Origin: Pseudomonas parafulva NBRC 16636 = DSM 17004
Lineage (GTDB): Bacteria; Pseudomonadota; Gammaproteobacteria; Pseudomonadales; Pseudomonadaceae
Length of the DNA stretch: 52,274 bases
Direction: 5' to 3'
NCBI RefSeq assembly: GCF_000730645.1
Contig: NZ_BBIU01000001.1
Span: 1 to 52,274 of the forward strand
In this document: one piece after another, positions 11,472-20,668 of the stretch
Numbering within the stretch: the stretch's first letter is position 1
How the letters are laid out: each line of letters opens with the position of its first letter
The notes under the pieces: model-generated
The model's input: only the letters and a program-made list of their open reading frames with translations
Database searches by the model: none
What the model was told of the DNA's origin: nothing
Program-made: the position numbers and the translations under genes

Positions 11472-12800
11472 GTGAATCCTGAAACCCTGCTGGCTGGCCT
11501 GCCAGGCATCGAGCTGACCCCCGACGCGATACAGGTGCTGCCCGATGCAAGGGCCTACCGTGACTGCCTGCTGGCGCGGATCGCCGCCGCTGAGCGGCGC
11601 ATTGTCATCGTGGCGCTGTACCTGCAGCAGGACGAGGCGGGGCAGGCAGTACTCGATGCGCTGTACCGGGCCAAGGCCGCCAGGCCAGCGCTGGACATCA
11701 CCGTGGTGGTCGACTGGTTCCGCGCCCGGCGCGGCCTGCTGGGTGCTGGGCGGCAACCCGGCAATGCCGCCTGGTATCAGGCCCAGCGCCAGTTGCAGGG
11801 CCTGGACGTACCGATTTACGGCGTGCCGGTGCAAACCCGTGAGCTGTTCGGGGTGTTGCACCTCAAGGGCAGCATTATCGACGACTGTGTGCTGTATACC
11901 GGCGCCAGCCTGAATAACGTCTACCTGCACCGCTTTGACCGCTATCGCCTGGACCGTTATCACGTTTTCCAGTCGCCGGCCCTTGCCGATGCCATGGCCG
12001 GCCTGGTGCAGCGCCTGCTGCACCCTGTGGCCACACCGCGTCTGGACCTGCCCGAGCCGCCCGCCACAGGCAGCCTGCGCAGCGACATCCGCCGCCTGCG
12101 GGCGCGGCTTCGGCGGCTGGTGTATGAGGCTGTACCCAGTCGCCCAGGGCAGGGCATGCGGGTTGTGCCGCTGCTTGGCGTGGGCCGGGGCAATACCTTG
12201 AACCGTACGGTGTGTGCGTTGCTGGCCGTGGCGCAGCAGCGCATCGTCATCTGCACCCCGTATTTCAACCCGCCCAGGGCGGTGATGCGGGAAATCGACC
12301 AGGCCCTGGCGCGGGGCGTCGAGGTGGAGCTGATCGTGGGCGATCGCACGGCCAACGATTTCTACATCGCCCCGGGGGAGCCGTTCAGCGCCAGCGGTGC
12401 GTTGCCTTACCTGTATGAAGACAACCTGCGGGCCTTCGCCCGCCGCCGGCACGTGTGCCTGGCCAGTGGGCAGTTGCAGATCCGCATCTGGAACGACCCC
12501 GGCCATACCTTCCATGCCAAGGGCATGTGGGTAGACCAACGCTACTCATTGCTGACCGGCAACAACCTGAACCCGCGTGGCTTCAACCTGGACCTGGAAA
12601 ACGGCTTGCTGATCGACGACCCGCAGCAGCAATGGCTGGCGCCACGGGAGGCGGAACTGGCCGCACTGCGCCGGTTCGCCCCCGCTATCGGGTCGGCAGA
12701 TGAACTGGGTATCAAGGCCGATCACCCCAAGCCCGTGCGCAAATTGCTGCGCAGGCTACGCTATAGCCGGTTGGAACCGTTGATCAAGCGGGTGCTTTAG
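11472..12800 (+). CDS. pssA: CDP-diacylglycerol-serine O-phosphatidyltransferase (PssA)
   Basis: A 442-residue enzyme that makes phosphatidylserine, the precursor of phosphatidylethanolamine. It belongs to the phospholipase D superfamily of PssA enzymes (E. coli PssA is about 451 residues). Both HKD motifs are present: His130, Lys132 and Asp137 in HLKGSIID, and His348, Lys350 and Asp355 in HAKGMWVD, the latter followed by TGNNLNPRGF. It has no membrane helices, consistent with a peripheral, ribosome- or membrane-associated enzyme. The start is GTG at 11472 with AAGGTGA eight bases upstream. Pseudomonads may also carry an unrelated integral-membrane PssA elsewhere; that cannot be judged here. 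Confidence 0.93.
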   Translation: MNPETLLAGLPGIELTPDAIQVLPDARAYRDCLLARIAAAERRIVIVALYLQQDEAGQAVLDALYRAKAARPALDITVVVDWFRARRGLLGAGRQPGNAAWYQAQRQLQGLDVPIYGVPVQTRELFGVLHLKGSIIDDCVLYTGASLNNVYLHRFDRYRLDRYHVFQSPALADAMAGLVQRLLHPVATPRLDLPEPPATGSLRSDIRRLRARLRRLVYEAVPSRPGQGMRVVPLLGVGRGNTLNRTVCALLAVAQQRIVICTPYFNPPRAVMREIDQALARGVEVELIVGDRTANDFYIAPGEPFSASGALPYLYEDNLRAFARRRHVCLASGQLQIRIWNDPGHTFHAKGMWVDQRYSLLTGNNLNPRGFNLDLENGLLIDDPQQQWLAPREAELAALRRFAPAIGSADELGIKADHPKPVRKLLRRLRYSRLEPLIKRVL

Positions 12801-12903
12801 CGGCCAGCCAGGGTGCTAGTGCGAAGGCCGGTGGTCAGTTGTTGCGATCAACGTGATGGGCTGTGAGTCAACCCTGTGGACCTCGGCTAAAGGCGCTCAC
12901 GGA

Positions 12904-15450
12904 ATGGAAGCAACGTTTGGCAATGATTCGCCGCGCAGTCACGTGGTTCGCCAGCTGATCCTGGCGTTTTCCGGCCTGCTGTTGCTGGCCCTGGTGCTGG
13001 GCATGGTGTCGCTGTACCGCATCGCACAGGGGCTGGACGAGCGGGAGCTGGTGCAAAGCCGCTTCCACGCCGAATCTGCGCTGGTGCAGTTGCAGAAAAG
13101 CGAGCGCAGCTACCTGTGGACCCACGCGGCCTGGCAAGCGGCCTACGACCACCTTGTGGTGGCGGTAGACCCCCATTGGGCGTTCGAGGAAGACAATGTC
13201 GGCGCAACGCTGTTTACCGAGGACGGCTACGAGGGCGTATTCGTTCTCGATGACGACGGTACACATTACGCCGTCGTTCGCGGGCGCCTCAGCGATCAGG
13301 GCCTGGAGCAGTACAGCGCCAGCAGTGGCCGTATCCTGCAGCAGGCCCGGGAGGCCGTGCAGCGCCAGCAACCGGCGTCCGGTTACCTGGTATTCGCCGG
13401 TCAGCCAGCGCTGTTCACGGCCGCAGTCATTCGCCCACCAACACTCCCTCACCACCTGCCGGCGCCTAAAACCGTGCTGGTGTTCATTCGAGTGCTGGCG
13501 CCGGCGGTTCTGGGCCAGCTCGGGCAATCTGTCGGGCTGGCAGAGTTTGCGGTCACTGCCGGTGCCCAGCTACCAAAAGGCAAAGGGCACCTGCCGCTGG
13601 AGGCGAGCGGCCACAGCCTGACCTGGCACATCGAACAGCCTGGCAGCGCGTTGATCCGCGCGGTGTTTGGCCCCTTGATCGTGGCGGTGCTGATCATCGT
13701 CTTGATCATGGCGCTGTTTGCCCGCTATGCCATGCGCACCAGCGCTGGCATCGACCGCAGCCACCGGCAGCTGGCGGCGTCCAAACAGGCGCTCGAGGCC
13801 AGTGAGGCGCGCTTCAAGGCTGTGGCCGAGGCGGCCTCCGACTGGATATGGGAAACCGATGCCCAGCAGCACCTGACCTACTTGTCCCCACGGTTTGCCG
13901 AGTTGACCGGGCACCCTGCAGAACACTGGTTGCAAAAGCCCGTCAGCGAGCTGTTCGATTGCGAAACCGGGCATGTCGAAACCTGGCTGCATGGCCTGGG
14001 CGCCAGCGAAGCCACGGGCAGCTTGCGTTGCCAGTACCACGACCAGGCCGGGCAGCGGCGCGAGTGCCGGGTAGCCGCCAAGGCCATCATCGAACACACG
14101 ATCTGCAAGGGCTTTCGTGGCACCTGCACCGACATCACCGACGAGGTCACGGCCCACGCCCGTATCCAGCATCTGTCCCAGCACGACCCCCTGACCGGGC
14201 TGCCCAACCGCAACAAGTTGTTCCGTTTTCTGGAAGACGCCGGCAAGGCTTCACAGGCGGTGTTGATGCTGGACCTGGACAATTTCAAACCCATCAACGA
14301 CAGCCTGGGCCACCCGACAGGGGATGCGGTGCTGATCGAAGTCGCCGCCCGGCTCGGCCAGGTAACCCGGGGCACCGACCTGGTGGCACGCCTGGGGGGC
14401 GACAAATTCGTCCTGGTGTTGGCAGGGCCCGGCACACGCGAGGAGGTCGACCGCTTCTGCGCCCGCGTCATCGAGGCGCTAAGGCGGCCGATGGCGATCG
14501 ACCAGCACCGGGTGCAGGTCGGGGGTAGCCTGGGGGTCGTGCTGTCTGCCGATTACCCTGGCACCCCCAGCGACCTGATTCGCTTCGCCGACGTGGCGCT
14601 GTACGGTGCCAAGCAGGCGGGCAAGAACACCTGGCGCTATTTTTCGCCGCAGATGAACACCGCGCTGCTGGACAAACGCGTGCTGGAACAGGAACTGCGC
14701 GAGGGCATCCCGCGCGGCGAATTGAGGTTGCATTTTCAGCCACGCTTCAAGGTCGATGGGGTAACCATCGCCTCCGCCGAAGCGCTGGTGCGCTGGCACC
14801 ACCCGCGCCTTGGCTTGCTGGCGCCGGACCGCTTCATCCCGTTGGCCGAGGAGTCGGACCTGATCGTGCTGCTGGGCAACTGGGTACTGCATCAGGCCTG
14901 CGGTCTGGCCCGAGCCTGGCCGCTGGACATACTGGTTTCGGTCAACATGTCGCCCGCCCAGTTCAGCCGCAGCGATGGGGTAAGGGACGTTGCCGAAGCG
15001 CTGCGCAGCACAGGGCTGCCGGCGCACCGCCTGGAGCTGGAAATCACCGAGAACGTGATGCTCAACGACGTGGAAGGCGCCCTGCACACCATGAATGCGC
15101 TGAAGGAGCTGGGCGTACGCCTGAACATGGATGACTTTGGTACGGGTTATTCATCCTTGGGCTACTTGCGTACTTACCCGTTCGACAGCATCAAGATCGA
15201 CAAGCGCTTCATACAGGCGCTGGGCAAACGCAGCAGCGATCGCAGTGTGGTGCAGGCAATCATCAACCTGGGCAACGCCATGGGCATGACGGTCACGGCC
15301 GAAGGGGTGGAAACGCCGGAGCAGTTGGCCATGCTGCGGGAGGATCAGTGCCACGAAGTGCAGGGTTTTCTGTTGAGCCGCCCGATCGAGAACGAGGCGT
15401 TCGTCCGGTTGATGGCAAATAGCCATGCCAATGCCCCGAAAGGTGCCTAG
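12904..15450 (+). CDS. CHASE4-PAS-GGDEF-EAL protein with degenerate GGDKF
   Basis: A membrane-bound cyclic-di-GMP signalling protein of 848 residues. A first helix (LILAFSGLLLLALVLGMVSL) and a second (FGPLIVAVLIIVLIMALFA) flank a periplasmic CHASE4-like sensor with the typical WTHAAWQAAYDHL block. PAS, GGDEF and EAL domains follow. The synthase motif reads GGDKF (residues 498-502): the Glu needed for metal binding is replaced by Lys501, so diguanylate cyclase activity is unlikely. An RGTD inhibition-site motif precedes it. The EAL motif at 626-628 and DDFGTGYSSLGYL are intact, so it is probably a phosphodiesterase. The start at 12904 has AAAGG upstream; ATG at 12856 would add 16 residues and cannot be excluded. 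Confidence 0.9.
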   Translation: MEATFGNDSPRSHVVRQLILAFSGLLLLALVLGMVSLYRIAQGLDERELVQSRFHAESALVQLQKSERSYLWTHAAWQAAYDHLVVAVDPHWAFEEDNVGATLFTEDGYEGVFVLDDDGTHYAVVRGRLSDQGLEQYSASSGRILQQAREAVQRQQPASGYLVFAGQPALFTAAVIRPPTLPHHLPAPKTVLVFIRVLAPAVLGQLGQSVGLAEFAVTAGAQLPKGKGHLPLEASGHSLTWHIEQPGSALIRAVFGPLIVAVLIIVLIMALFARYAMRTSAGIDRSHRQLAASKQALEASEARFKAVAEAASDWIWETDAQQHLTYLSPRFAELTGHPAEHWLQKPVSELFDCETGHVETWLHGLGASEATGSLRCQYHDQAGQRRECRVAAKAIIEHTICKGFRGTCTDITDEVTAHARIQHLSQHDPLTGLPNRNKLFRFLEDAGKASQAVLMLDLDNFKPINDSLGHPTGDAVLIEVAARLGQVTRGTDLVARLGGDKFVLVLAGPGTREEVDRFCARVIEALRRPMAIDQHRVQVGGSLGVVLSADYPGTPSDLIRFADVALYGAKQAGKNTWRYFSPQMNTALLDKRVLEQELREGIPRGELRLHFQPRFKVDGVTIASAEALVRWHHPRLGLLAPDRFIPLAEESDLIVLLGNWVLHQACGLARAWPLDILVSVNMSPAQFSRSDGVRDVAEALRSTGLPAHRLELEITENVMLNDVEGALHTMNALKELGVRLNMDDFGTGYSSLGYLRTYPFDSIKIDKRFIQALGKRSSDRSVVQAIINLGNAMGMTVTAEGVETPEQLAMLREDQCHEVQGFLLSRPIENEAFVRLMANSHANAPKGA

Positions 15451-15489
15451 AATGGCGAAAAACCTTGGCGTGCAACCCGGTGGCCCCCT

Positions 15490-15517
15490 CTGAAAAGCCA
15501 TCCAGAGCGCATACAAT
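15490..15517 (+). promoter_or_regulatory. Putative sigma-70 promoter of the membrane diguanylate cyclase
   Basis: CTGAAA (15490-15495) and TACAAT (15512-15517) are separated by 16 bases. The -10 is one base from consensus; the -35 is weaker. Transcription would begin near 15524, about 32 bases before the start codon. The short leader includes a 12-codon open frame (15528-15566) whose stop overlaps the first codons of the gene; its significance is unknown. Confidence 0.4.
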
Positions 15518-15555
15518 CGCCGCTTTCATGACCATTCACACGGGCTACACCTTTC

Positions 15556-16713
15556 ATGGCGCTTGATCCACCGACCATGCTCACGATTTCCATCGCCCTG
15601 GCTGCGGCGGCGGCGCTTTACCTGGCCATCGAGTGGCGCAGCGTTCGCGAGCAATCATTGCTGTACTGGAGCGCGGGCTTCGCCACCATCACGGTTGGCT
15701 GCACCCTCGCCTTGATGCGTGGCATCGGCCTGTTGTTCATTGGTATCTGGTTCGCCAACGGCTTGCTGGTGGTGGCCCACGGGTTGTTTTTGCTAGGGGT
15801 GCTGCGCTTTACCCAGGACCGCGTGTCACGGGCATGGCTGGTGATCGTGTTGATCTGGTTCGCGTTGCTGATGCTGCCGGCCGGGCCGGAGTGGTCGAAG
15901 GTGATGCTGATGGCCAACTCGTTGCTGGTGGCGTCGCTCACCCTCAAGGCCAGTTCACTGTTGCAGCCCCATGGCCAGTCGCTGAGTGTAGGGGCTGTGC
16001 AGTTGCGCTATGTGCTGCTGATTCATGGTTTGTTCTACGTGATCAAGGCCATCATCGCCATTGCGCCAGGAACGTTGATAGACCTGGCCACCTTTGGTGG
16101 GCTGATCATCCAGGTCTCGCTGGTGGAGGGGGCCATGGCGATCATGCTGATTGCCTTGTCCATGACCGGTACGGTGCGCTACCGCCGTGAAGAGCGGATT
16201 GCCCGGCTGGCGGCGCGGGATCCGCTCACTGCGCTCTACAACCGGCGTGCGCTGGAGGTGAGGGCAGGGCCATTTTTCAAGGATGTAAGCGCCGTGAGGC
16301 CTGGGGCTTTGCTGTTGATCGATATCGACAACTTCAAGTTGGTCAATGACCTGCATGGGCACATCGCGGGGGACCGGTTACTGGTGGCCCTGAGCGAGAT
16401 GATCCGTGCGGTGCTCCCGGAGCGCTCGCTGGCGGCGCGGCTTGGGGGGGATGAGTTCGTCATTTTGCTGAGTGGCGCGAGTAATGAGCAGGTGCTGGAG
16501 CTGGGGGGGATGCTGCGCGAGCGGTTCCAGCAATATGCGAGCGTGACCGTCCCTACAACTGAGGCGGTGACGTTGAGTATCGGGGCCAGTGTGTTCGACC
16601 AAGCGCCGGTGAGCCTGGCGGCGCTGATCGAGCAGGGTGATGTGGCGCTGTATCAGTCCAAGCGTGGTGGGCGGGACAGCATTCGGTTCGCCGAGCGCCA
16701 GGTCCAGGCCTGA
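15556..16713 (+). CDS. Membrane-anchored diguanylate cyclase
   Basis: A 385-residue protein with six or seven N-terminal transmembrane helices (about residues 8-210) forming a membrane sensor, then a GGDEF domain (about 225-380). The active site is intact (AARLGGDEFVILL), as are the ARDPLTALYNRRAL entry motif and LLLIDIDNFKLVND, so it should make cyclic-di-GMP. The product-inhibition RxxD motif is absent: the corresponding residues read PERS. It may therefore lack feedback inhibition. The sensor region is not one I can name; it resembles the loosely defined N-terminal modules of several Pseudomonas GGDEF proteins. There is no strong Shine-Dalgarno at 15556; an internal ATG at 15577 is an alternative start. 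Confidence 0.88.
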   Translation: MALDPPTMLTISIALAAAAALYLAIEWRSVREQSLLYWSAGFATITVGCTLALMRGIGLLFIGIWFANGLLVVAHGLFLLGVLRFTQDRVSRAWLVIVLIWFALLMLPAGPEWSKVMLMANSLLVASLTLKASSLLQPHGQSLSVGAVQLRYVLLIHGLFYVIKAIIAIAPGTLIDLATFGGLIIQVSLVEGAMAIMLIALSMTGTVRYRREERIARLAARDPLTALYNRRALEVRAGPFFKDVSAVRPGALLLIDIDNFKLVNDLHGHIAGDRLLVALSEMIRAVLPERSLAARLGGDEFVILLSGASNEQVLELGGMLRERFQQYASVTVPTTEAVTLSIGASVFDQAPVSLAALIEQGDVALYQSKRGGRDSIRFAERQVQA

Positions 16714-16882
16714 GCCAGGGTCCCTCTTGCGCTCACAGCGATTGGAGCGTGGATTAACGGGGGCCTTGTAGCCAGCGCAACGGGCGCTGGTGCATAGGCA
16801 TATCGCGTGCGAGTGCTTCATGCGTTTGGTCTGGATTGCATGAAAAAAGCCGGCTGAATGCAACGTTGCTCAGTCCTACGTG

Positions 16883-16902
16883 TACACAGGCTTATCTGTG
16901 TA
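16883..16902. promoter_or_regulatory. Perfect dyad upstream of the QGG-repeat gene
   Basis: TACACAG-GCTTAT-CTGTGTA is a 7-bp perfect inverted repeat ending 21 bp before the ATG at 16924 and 11 bp before its Shine-Dalgarno. It could be an operator or a hairpin in the 5' leader of the mRNA. Confidence 0.4.
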
Positions 16903-16923
16903 GCAGATATGAGGTGTATCACC

Positions 16924-17211
16924 ATGGCTAACAATCAAGACATGCCAGGCAATCAGGGCGGCAAGGCAGACACACATGGCACCGACCAAGACCGTGATCG
17001 TAGCCCCGACACTGGCCATCAAGGCGGGCAGATGCCCGGCCCGGACATCACGAAGAACCCCAGACCCGATTCTGACCAAGGTCGTCAGGGTGGGATGGGG
17101 ACTGGCGCAGGGAATGCCGCAGGCACCGCAGAGATGGATGACGAGGAAACCGGCCGCCAAGGTGGGCACGCCGGGCAGCAAGGTGGCCAGATGAAGGATG
17201 ATCAGCGCTGA
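16924..17211 (+). CDS. Small hydrophilic QGG-repeat stress-type protein
   Basis: A 95-residue, very hydrophilic protein rich in Gly, Gln, Asp and Asn with no hydrophobic core. The word QGG occurs five times (NQGGK, HQGGQ, RQGGM, RQGGH, QQGGQ). This composition resembles the hydrophilin and Con-10/KGG 'general stress protein' group, which are made in stationary phase or drying and are thought to protect macromolecules. Function is inferred from composition only. The start at 16924 has a good GAGGTG site, and the upstream extension of the frame looks non-coding. It is convergent with the MscS channel gene, 47 bp away. Confidence 0.7.
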   Translation: MANNQDMPGNQGGKADTHGTDQDRDRSPDTGHQGGQMPGPDITKNPRPDSDQGRQGGMGTGAGNAAGTAEMDDEETGRQGGHAGQQGGQMKDDQR

Positions 17212-17258
17212 AACTCAGGTGCGCGGCCGAGGCGGCCAGTGCCGCCCCGGCATTCCTG

Positions 17259-18416
17259 TCACCTGGCGGTGAATGAAGCCGCGCGCTCCCTGTTCCCTGT
17301 GTGCGTCTGTTCCCTGTCCCGCACGTTGCCGGATCCTGTCGCCTCCTGCGGCAGCGCAGTCACCTTGATGGCCCGCACAGGTACGGCAAATGCGGCGCCG
17401 ATGCTGGAGAACTTTTCCAGCAGTTGAAAGTTGATGGCCTGCTGGATGTCCATGTACAGGTTGTAGCCTGGGTCCTTGACGATATACACACACTCGAATT
17501 CCAACGCTTCCTTGCCAAACCCGCGCAAGTGAGCACGGTCGAAGCGCACCTGTTGCTGAGCCTTGATCGCCTCTTCGACAATGGCGGGCGCCTGTTTGAC
17601 CGCCTCGGTCGGGGTGTCGTACGACAGGCCAAATTCGAACACGATGCGTCGCTCCTGCAAGCGCTTGTAGTTCTGGATGGTGCTGCCAATCATGTTGGCA
17701 TTGGCCATGACGATCTGTTCACCGCCCAGGCTGCGGATGCGGGTGGTTTTCAGCCCAACGTGCTCCACTGTGCCCGCCAACGGGCCTATGACGATGAAAT
17801 CCCCCACTTCGAAGGGCTTGTCCACGGCAATCGACAGTGAGGCGAACAGGTCGCCCAGAATGTTCTGCACGGCCAGCGCGACCGCAATACCGCCCACCCC
17901 CAGGCTGGCAACGAACGCGGTAATGTTCACCCCCAGGTTGGACAGCATGGCCAGCAGCACCACCGACCACAGCAACACGCGCGCGCCCCAGGCCGACAGT
18001 GTCGCCAGTGCACTGCCCTGGCTGGTGCCGTCGGTGCCGTTGTGCAGGAAGTAGCGGTCCAGGCCCAGGCTGATGGCGCGGTTCACCCACAAGCCGATCT
18101 GCAGGGCCGCTACCACGAACCACAGGCTGCCCACCCGGCTAAGCCACCGTTCGGGCAGGTCCAGCATGCTCAGGCCTACCAGCAGTGAAGCGAGGAACAG
18201 CAAGGAATTGCTGGTGCCCGACAGCACCCTGGCCACAACGTGACTCAGCGCCCCGGAGTGCTCCGACCAGCGCTGGACCCGGCGCAGTAGAAAACTGATT
18301 GCCGCCCTCGATACCAGGAAGGTGAGTACGGCGACCGTGATCGCCAGCAGCAAATTGAGTATGGAGATACCGAACAGCGTGGTGTCGGTGAACAGTGTGA
18401 TGATGCGATCGCTCAT
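17259..18416 (-). CDS. MscS-family mechanosensitive channel
   Basis: A 385-residue inner-membrane channel of the small-conductance mechanosensitive family that releases solutes on osmotic downshock. It has about four or five transmembrane helices. The pore helix and following beta domain are typical: ITAFVASLGVGGIAVALAVQNILGDLFASLSIAVDKPFEVGDFI, then a C-terminal alpha/beta domain. The last 25 residues are polar and variable. It starts after an AGGAGG sequence 12 bases upstream. It lies downstream of the HisKA_2 kinase gene on the same strand with a 128-bp gap, so cotranscription is possible but not clear. Confidence 0.92.
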   Translation of the reverse strand: MSDRIITLFTDTTLFGISILNLLLAITVAVLTFLVSRAAISFLLRRVQRWSEHSGALSHVVARVLSGTSNSLLFLASLLVGLSMLDLPERWLSRVGSLWFVVAALQIGLWVNRAISLGLDRYFLHNGTDGTSQGSALATLSAWGARVLLWSVVLLAMLSNLGVNITAFVASLGVGGIAVALAVQNILGDLFASLSIAVDKPFEVGDFIVIGPLAGTVEHVGLKTTRIRSLGGEQIVMANANMIGSTIQNYKRLQERRIVFEFGLSYDTPTEAVKQAPAIVEEAIKAQQQVRFDRAHLRGFGKEALEFECVYIVKDPGYNLYMDIQQAINFQLLEKFSSIGAAFAVPVRAIKVTALPQEATGSGNVRDREQTHTGNRERAASFTAR

Positions 18417-18544
18417 GAAAGGCTTGCCTCCTCCTACTGTGGTTTCGACGGCTTCGCGTGCAGCGCGAAATACAGGCCTCGCAGTGCTTGGTCAGAATTC
18501 GGTGCGATGGGTTCGATCGAATTGTCGAAAACCGAGGGGCGGGG

Positions 18545-20095
18545 CTAGAGCTTGAAGCGCACCCGTATCGTGCTGAGCGGGGCTGAAGCATCAATGCGGA
18601 TGGCTTGCGCGCCATAGCCCGAATAGCTCTTCACCAGCCGCATGCCCAACCCCGTTCCACTGGGTTTCGGGTAGGAATCGGGAAAACCGCCACCTTCATC
18701 GGTGACCACGATTGCAGCATCCTTGCCATCGCGGGTGACGTTGACGGTAATGAGACCTCGGCCATACTTCAGCGCGTTGGTAACCAGTTCCGAAACTACC
18801 AGCCCCAACGGCGCCATCCGTTCTGACGACAGTTGGAATGCCTCGATCTCCAACTCGATCTTGCGCTCTGCAAAGGCCTTGCCGATATCCCCAACCAGCC
18901 CGCTCAAGTACTCCGACGCGCTGACGCCCTCGCAATAGGCATTCTGATAGAGGCGTTCGTGGACGGTTGCGATGGTGAGTACACGGTTGGCTGCGATTTG
19001 CAGCTGGGACTGGACGGCTTCTTCGTTCGAGAGGTTGGCCTGCAAAATCAACAGGGTGTTAACCAGGTGCAGGCTGTTTTTAACCCGATGGTGGATTTCC
19101 TCCAGGTGTAAACCCTTTTCAGTCAGCTTTACGTTTTGCGCGTCGATCAAGGCCTCTAGCTGGGCTTCCTGCTCGTGGCGTTCCGTGATGTCCCTGGAAA
19201 CGGCAATGATCTTGTCGATGTGGCCCTGTGGGTCGAGAATGGGGGCCGCTGTCACGTCCCACCACCTCGGTTCGCCCTTGGCGGTTGGGCAGAAGGACTC
19301 GAACCGCACAGACTCACCGGCGACAACCCGTGCGAGTGCATTATCCACCACAGGCCTGGAGCCTTCCGGCCACAGGTTTACCCAAGGCTGGCCTGACACG
19401 GTGTCCAGGCTGTCAATTTGCATGCGGCACAAGCCTGCTGCGTTGAAAAACTCCACCCTGCCGTCCCTCGAGAGGATCTTGACGCAGTCCGGGCTGGCAT
19501 TGAGGACGCTCTCTGAGTAGGCCGGGGAGGTTTTTGATTCGAACTGAACAGCAAGGCGCTCGATGGCCATGGAAATGATATTGGCCAGCCCTTCCAGGAA
19601 AACGACGTCACTTTCGATGAAATCGTCGCCATCGCGGCTGTCAGCCTCCAAAATGCCGAACGTGCCCGTCACCCCTCGGACGGGAACGTTGATGGCACGT
19701 TCAATGCCATAGGCCCTGAGCAATGAGGGGGTTCTGAACCGCAGCTCCTCGCCCAGGTGATTCGAGATGACGGGGCGGTTGGTGGCGAACGCATAACCTG
19801 CCGGGCTGGCTTCGTCGGCCCCTACCGTTGCAGTACCAATGTCTGCGGCCTTCCAGCCTACACCATGGGCCAGCACCAACAGCGGTTCGCCAGGCACCGG
19901 CCGCAATACCTTTGCGAACGGCGTCTCCATGCCTTTCGCGGCTATTTCACAGGCCTGGTCCAGAAGCTCATCGAGGTCTGTCAGCTTCAGCGACTGCACA
20001 CCAAAACCGACCACCAGTTCATGCTGTTTGCGTAAGCGTGTGTGGGAGATCTCCAAGGCGGCACGAATGATTTCGTCAGTCGACAATTCGGGCAT
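18545..20095 (-). CDS. GAF-PAS HisKA_2 sensor histidine kinase
   Basis: A 516-residue soluble kinase. It has an N-terminal GAF domain (about residues 30-195, GVTGTFGILEADSRDGDDF), a PAS domain (about 205-330, ending RDITERHEQEAQLEAL), a HisKA_2 dimerisation domain with the phospho-acceptor in LEEIHHRVKNSLHLVNTLL, and an HATPase with VVSELVTNALKYG and DEGGGFP. HisKA_2 kinases often act on single-domain receivers or in general stress and light signalling. No partner response regulator is adjacent. The start is uncertain: ATG at 20095 or 20104, both with weak ribosome sites. Confidence 0.88.
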   Translation of the reverse strand: MPELSTDEIIRAALEISHTRLRKQHELVVGFGVQSLKLTDLDELLDQACEIAAKGMETPFAKVLRPVPGEPLLVLAHGVGWKAADIGTATVGADEASPAGYAFATNRPVISNHLGEELRFRTPSLLRAYGIERAINVPVRGVTGTFGILEADSRDGDDFIESDVVFLEGLANIISMAIERLAVQFESKTSPAYSESVLNASPDCVKILSRDGRVEFFNAAGLCRMQIDSLDTVSGQPWVNLWPEGSRPVVDNALARVVAGESVRFESFCPTAKGEPRWWDVTAAPILDPQGHIDKIIAVSRDITERHEQEAQLEALIDAQNVKLTEKGLHLEEIHHRVKNSLHLVNTLLILQANLSNEEAVQSQLQIAANRVLTIATVHERLYQNAYCEGVSASEYLSGLVGDIGKAFAERKIELEIEAFQLSSERMAPLGLVVSELVTNALKYGRGLITVNVTRDGKDAAIVVTDEGGGFPDSYPKPSGTGLGMRLVKSYSGYGAQAIRIDASAPLSTIRVRFKL

Positions 20096-20385
20096 GGGGT
20101 GCATCCGGCATGAGGCAGGTGGGGGAGATAGGCAACAGTTCTTGGCATGGAGGGGTAGGGCACAGCCACATTGCCTGGGCCAGCGCACAACGCAGTGTCC
20201 AAATCATGCGGGAATTTACACGCATGACGGCAAAAGTAACAGCACTGCCTGGGGCAAGGCAGACCGAATGCACCGGGTTTCCGCCCAGCGTTGTGCCTGT
20301 TCGACAAAGCCAACTGTTCAGAAAGATAAAACTATCGCGGTTCTCTGCGCTCTTCTGAAGACACCGCTCATTCTGGAGATTCCCG

Positions 20386-20610
20386 ATGAAAGACAACCAC
20401 CCCCATGCTGGCGACAAGGTACCGCGTCCACTTTCGTCTGAAGAGGCGCAACAAGGTGAACAGGTGCCAGACCCGATACTCCAGCGCCCCGACCCCGATA
20501 CCGAGGTGGTCGACAAAGTGATTACCCCAACCTCGATCAAGGAACAGGAAGCGCAAACCGAGGCCATCGAGCGCCGGTTGCAGGATGTGGAAAAAAAGGT
20601 GGGCCGGTAG
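20386..20610 (+). CDS. Small hydrophilic protein of unknown function
   Basis: A 74-residue polar protein, Pro- and Glu-rich in its first half (VPRPLSSEEAQQGEQVPDP) and ending in a probable amphipathic or coiled helix (KEQEAQTEAIERRLQDVEKKVGR). There is no signal peptide, membrane segment or recognised domain. A GGAG site lies eight bases before the ATG. It lies 58 bp before the Gfo/Idh/MocA gene on the same strand and could be cotranscribed. The 281 bp before it contain no other convincing gene. Confidence 0.65.
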   Translation: MKDNHPHAGDKVPRPLSSEEAQQGEQVPDPILQRPDPDTEVVDKVITPTSIKEQEAQTEAIERRLQDVEKKVGR

Positions 20611-20668
20611 GCGGGCGCTCGGTCCGCAGTACGCCACCCACCTGATCGCGACAACGAGGAGGACTGTC

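Noticed and set aside
10755..12539. A 594-codon open frame on the minus strand opposite pssA
   Set aside because: It is antisense to a clear PssA gene with both HKD motifs; the translation is low complexity and typical of high-GC shadow frames.
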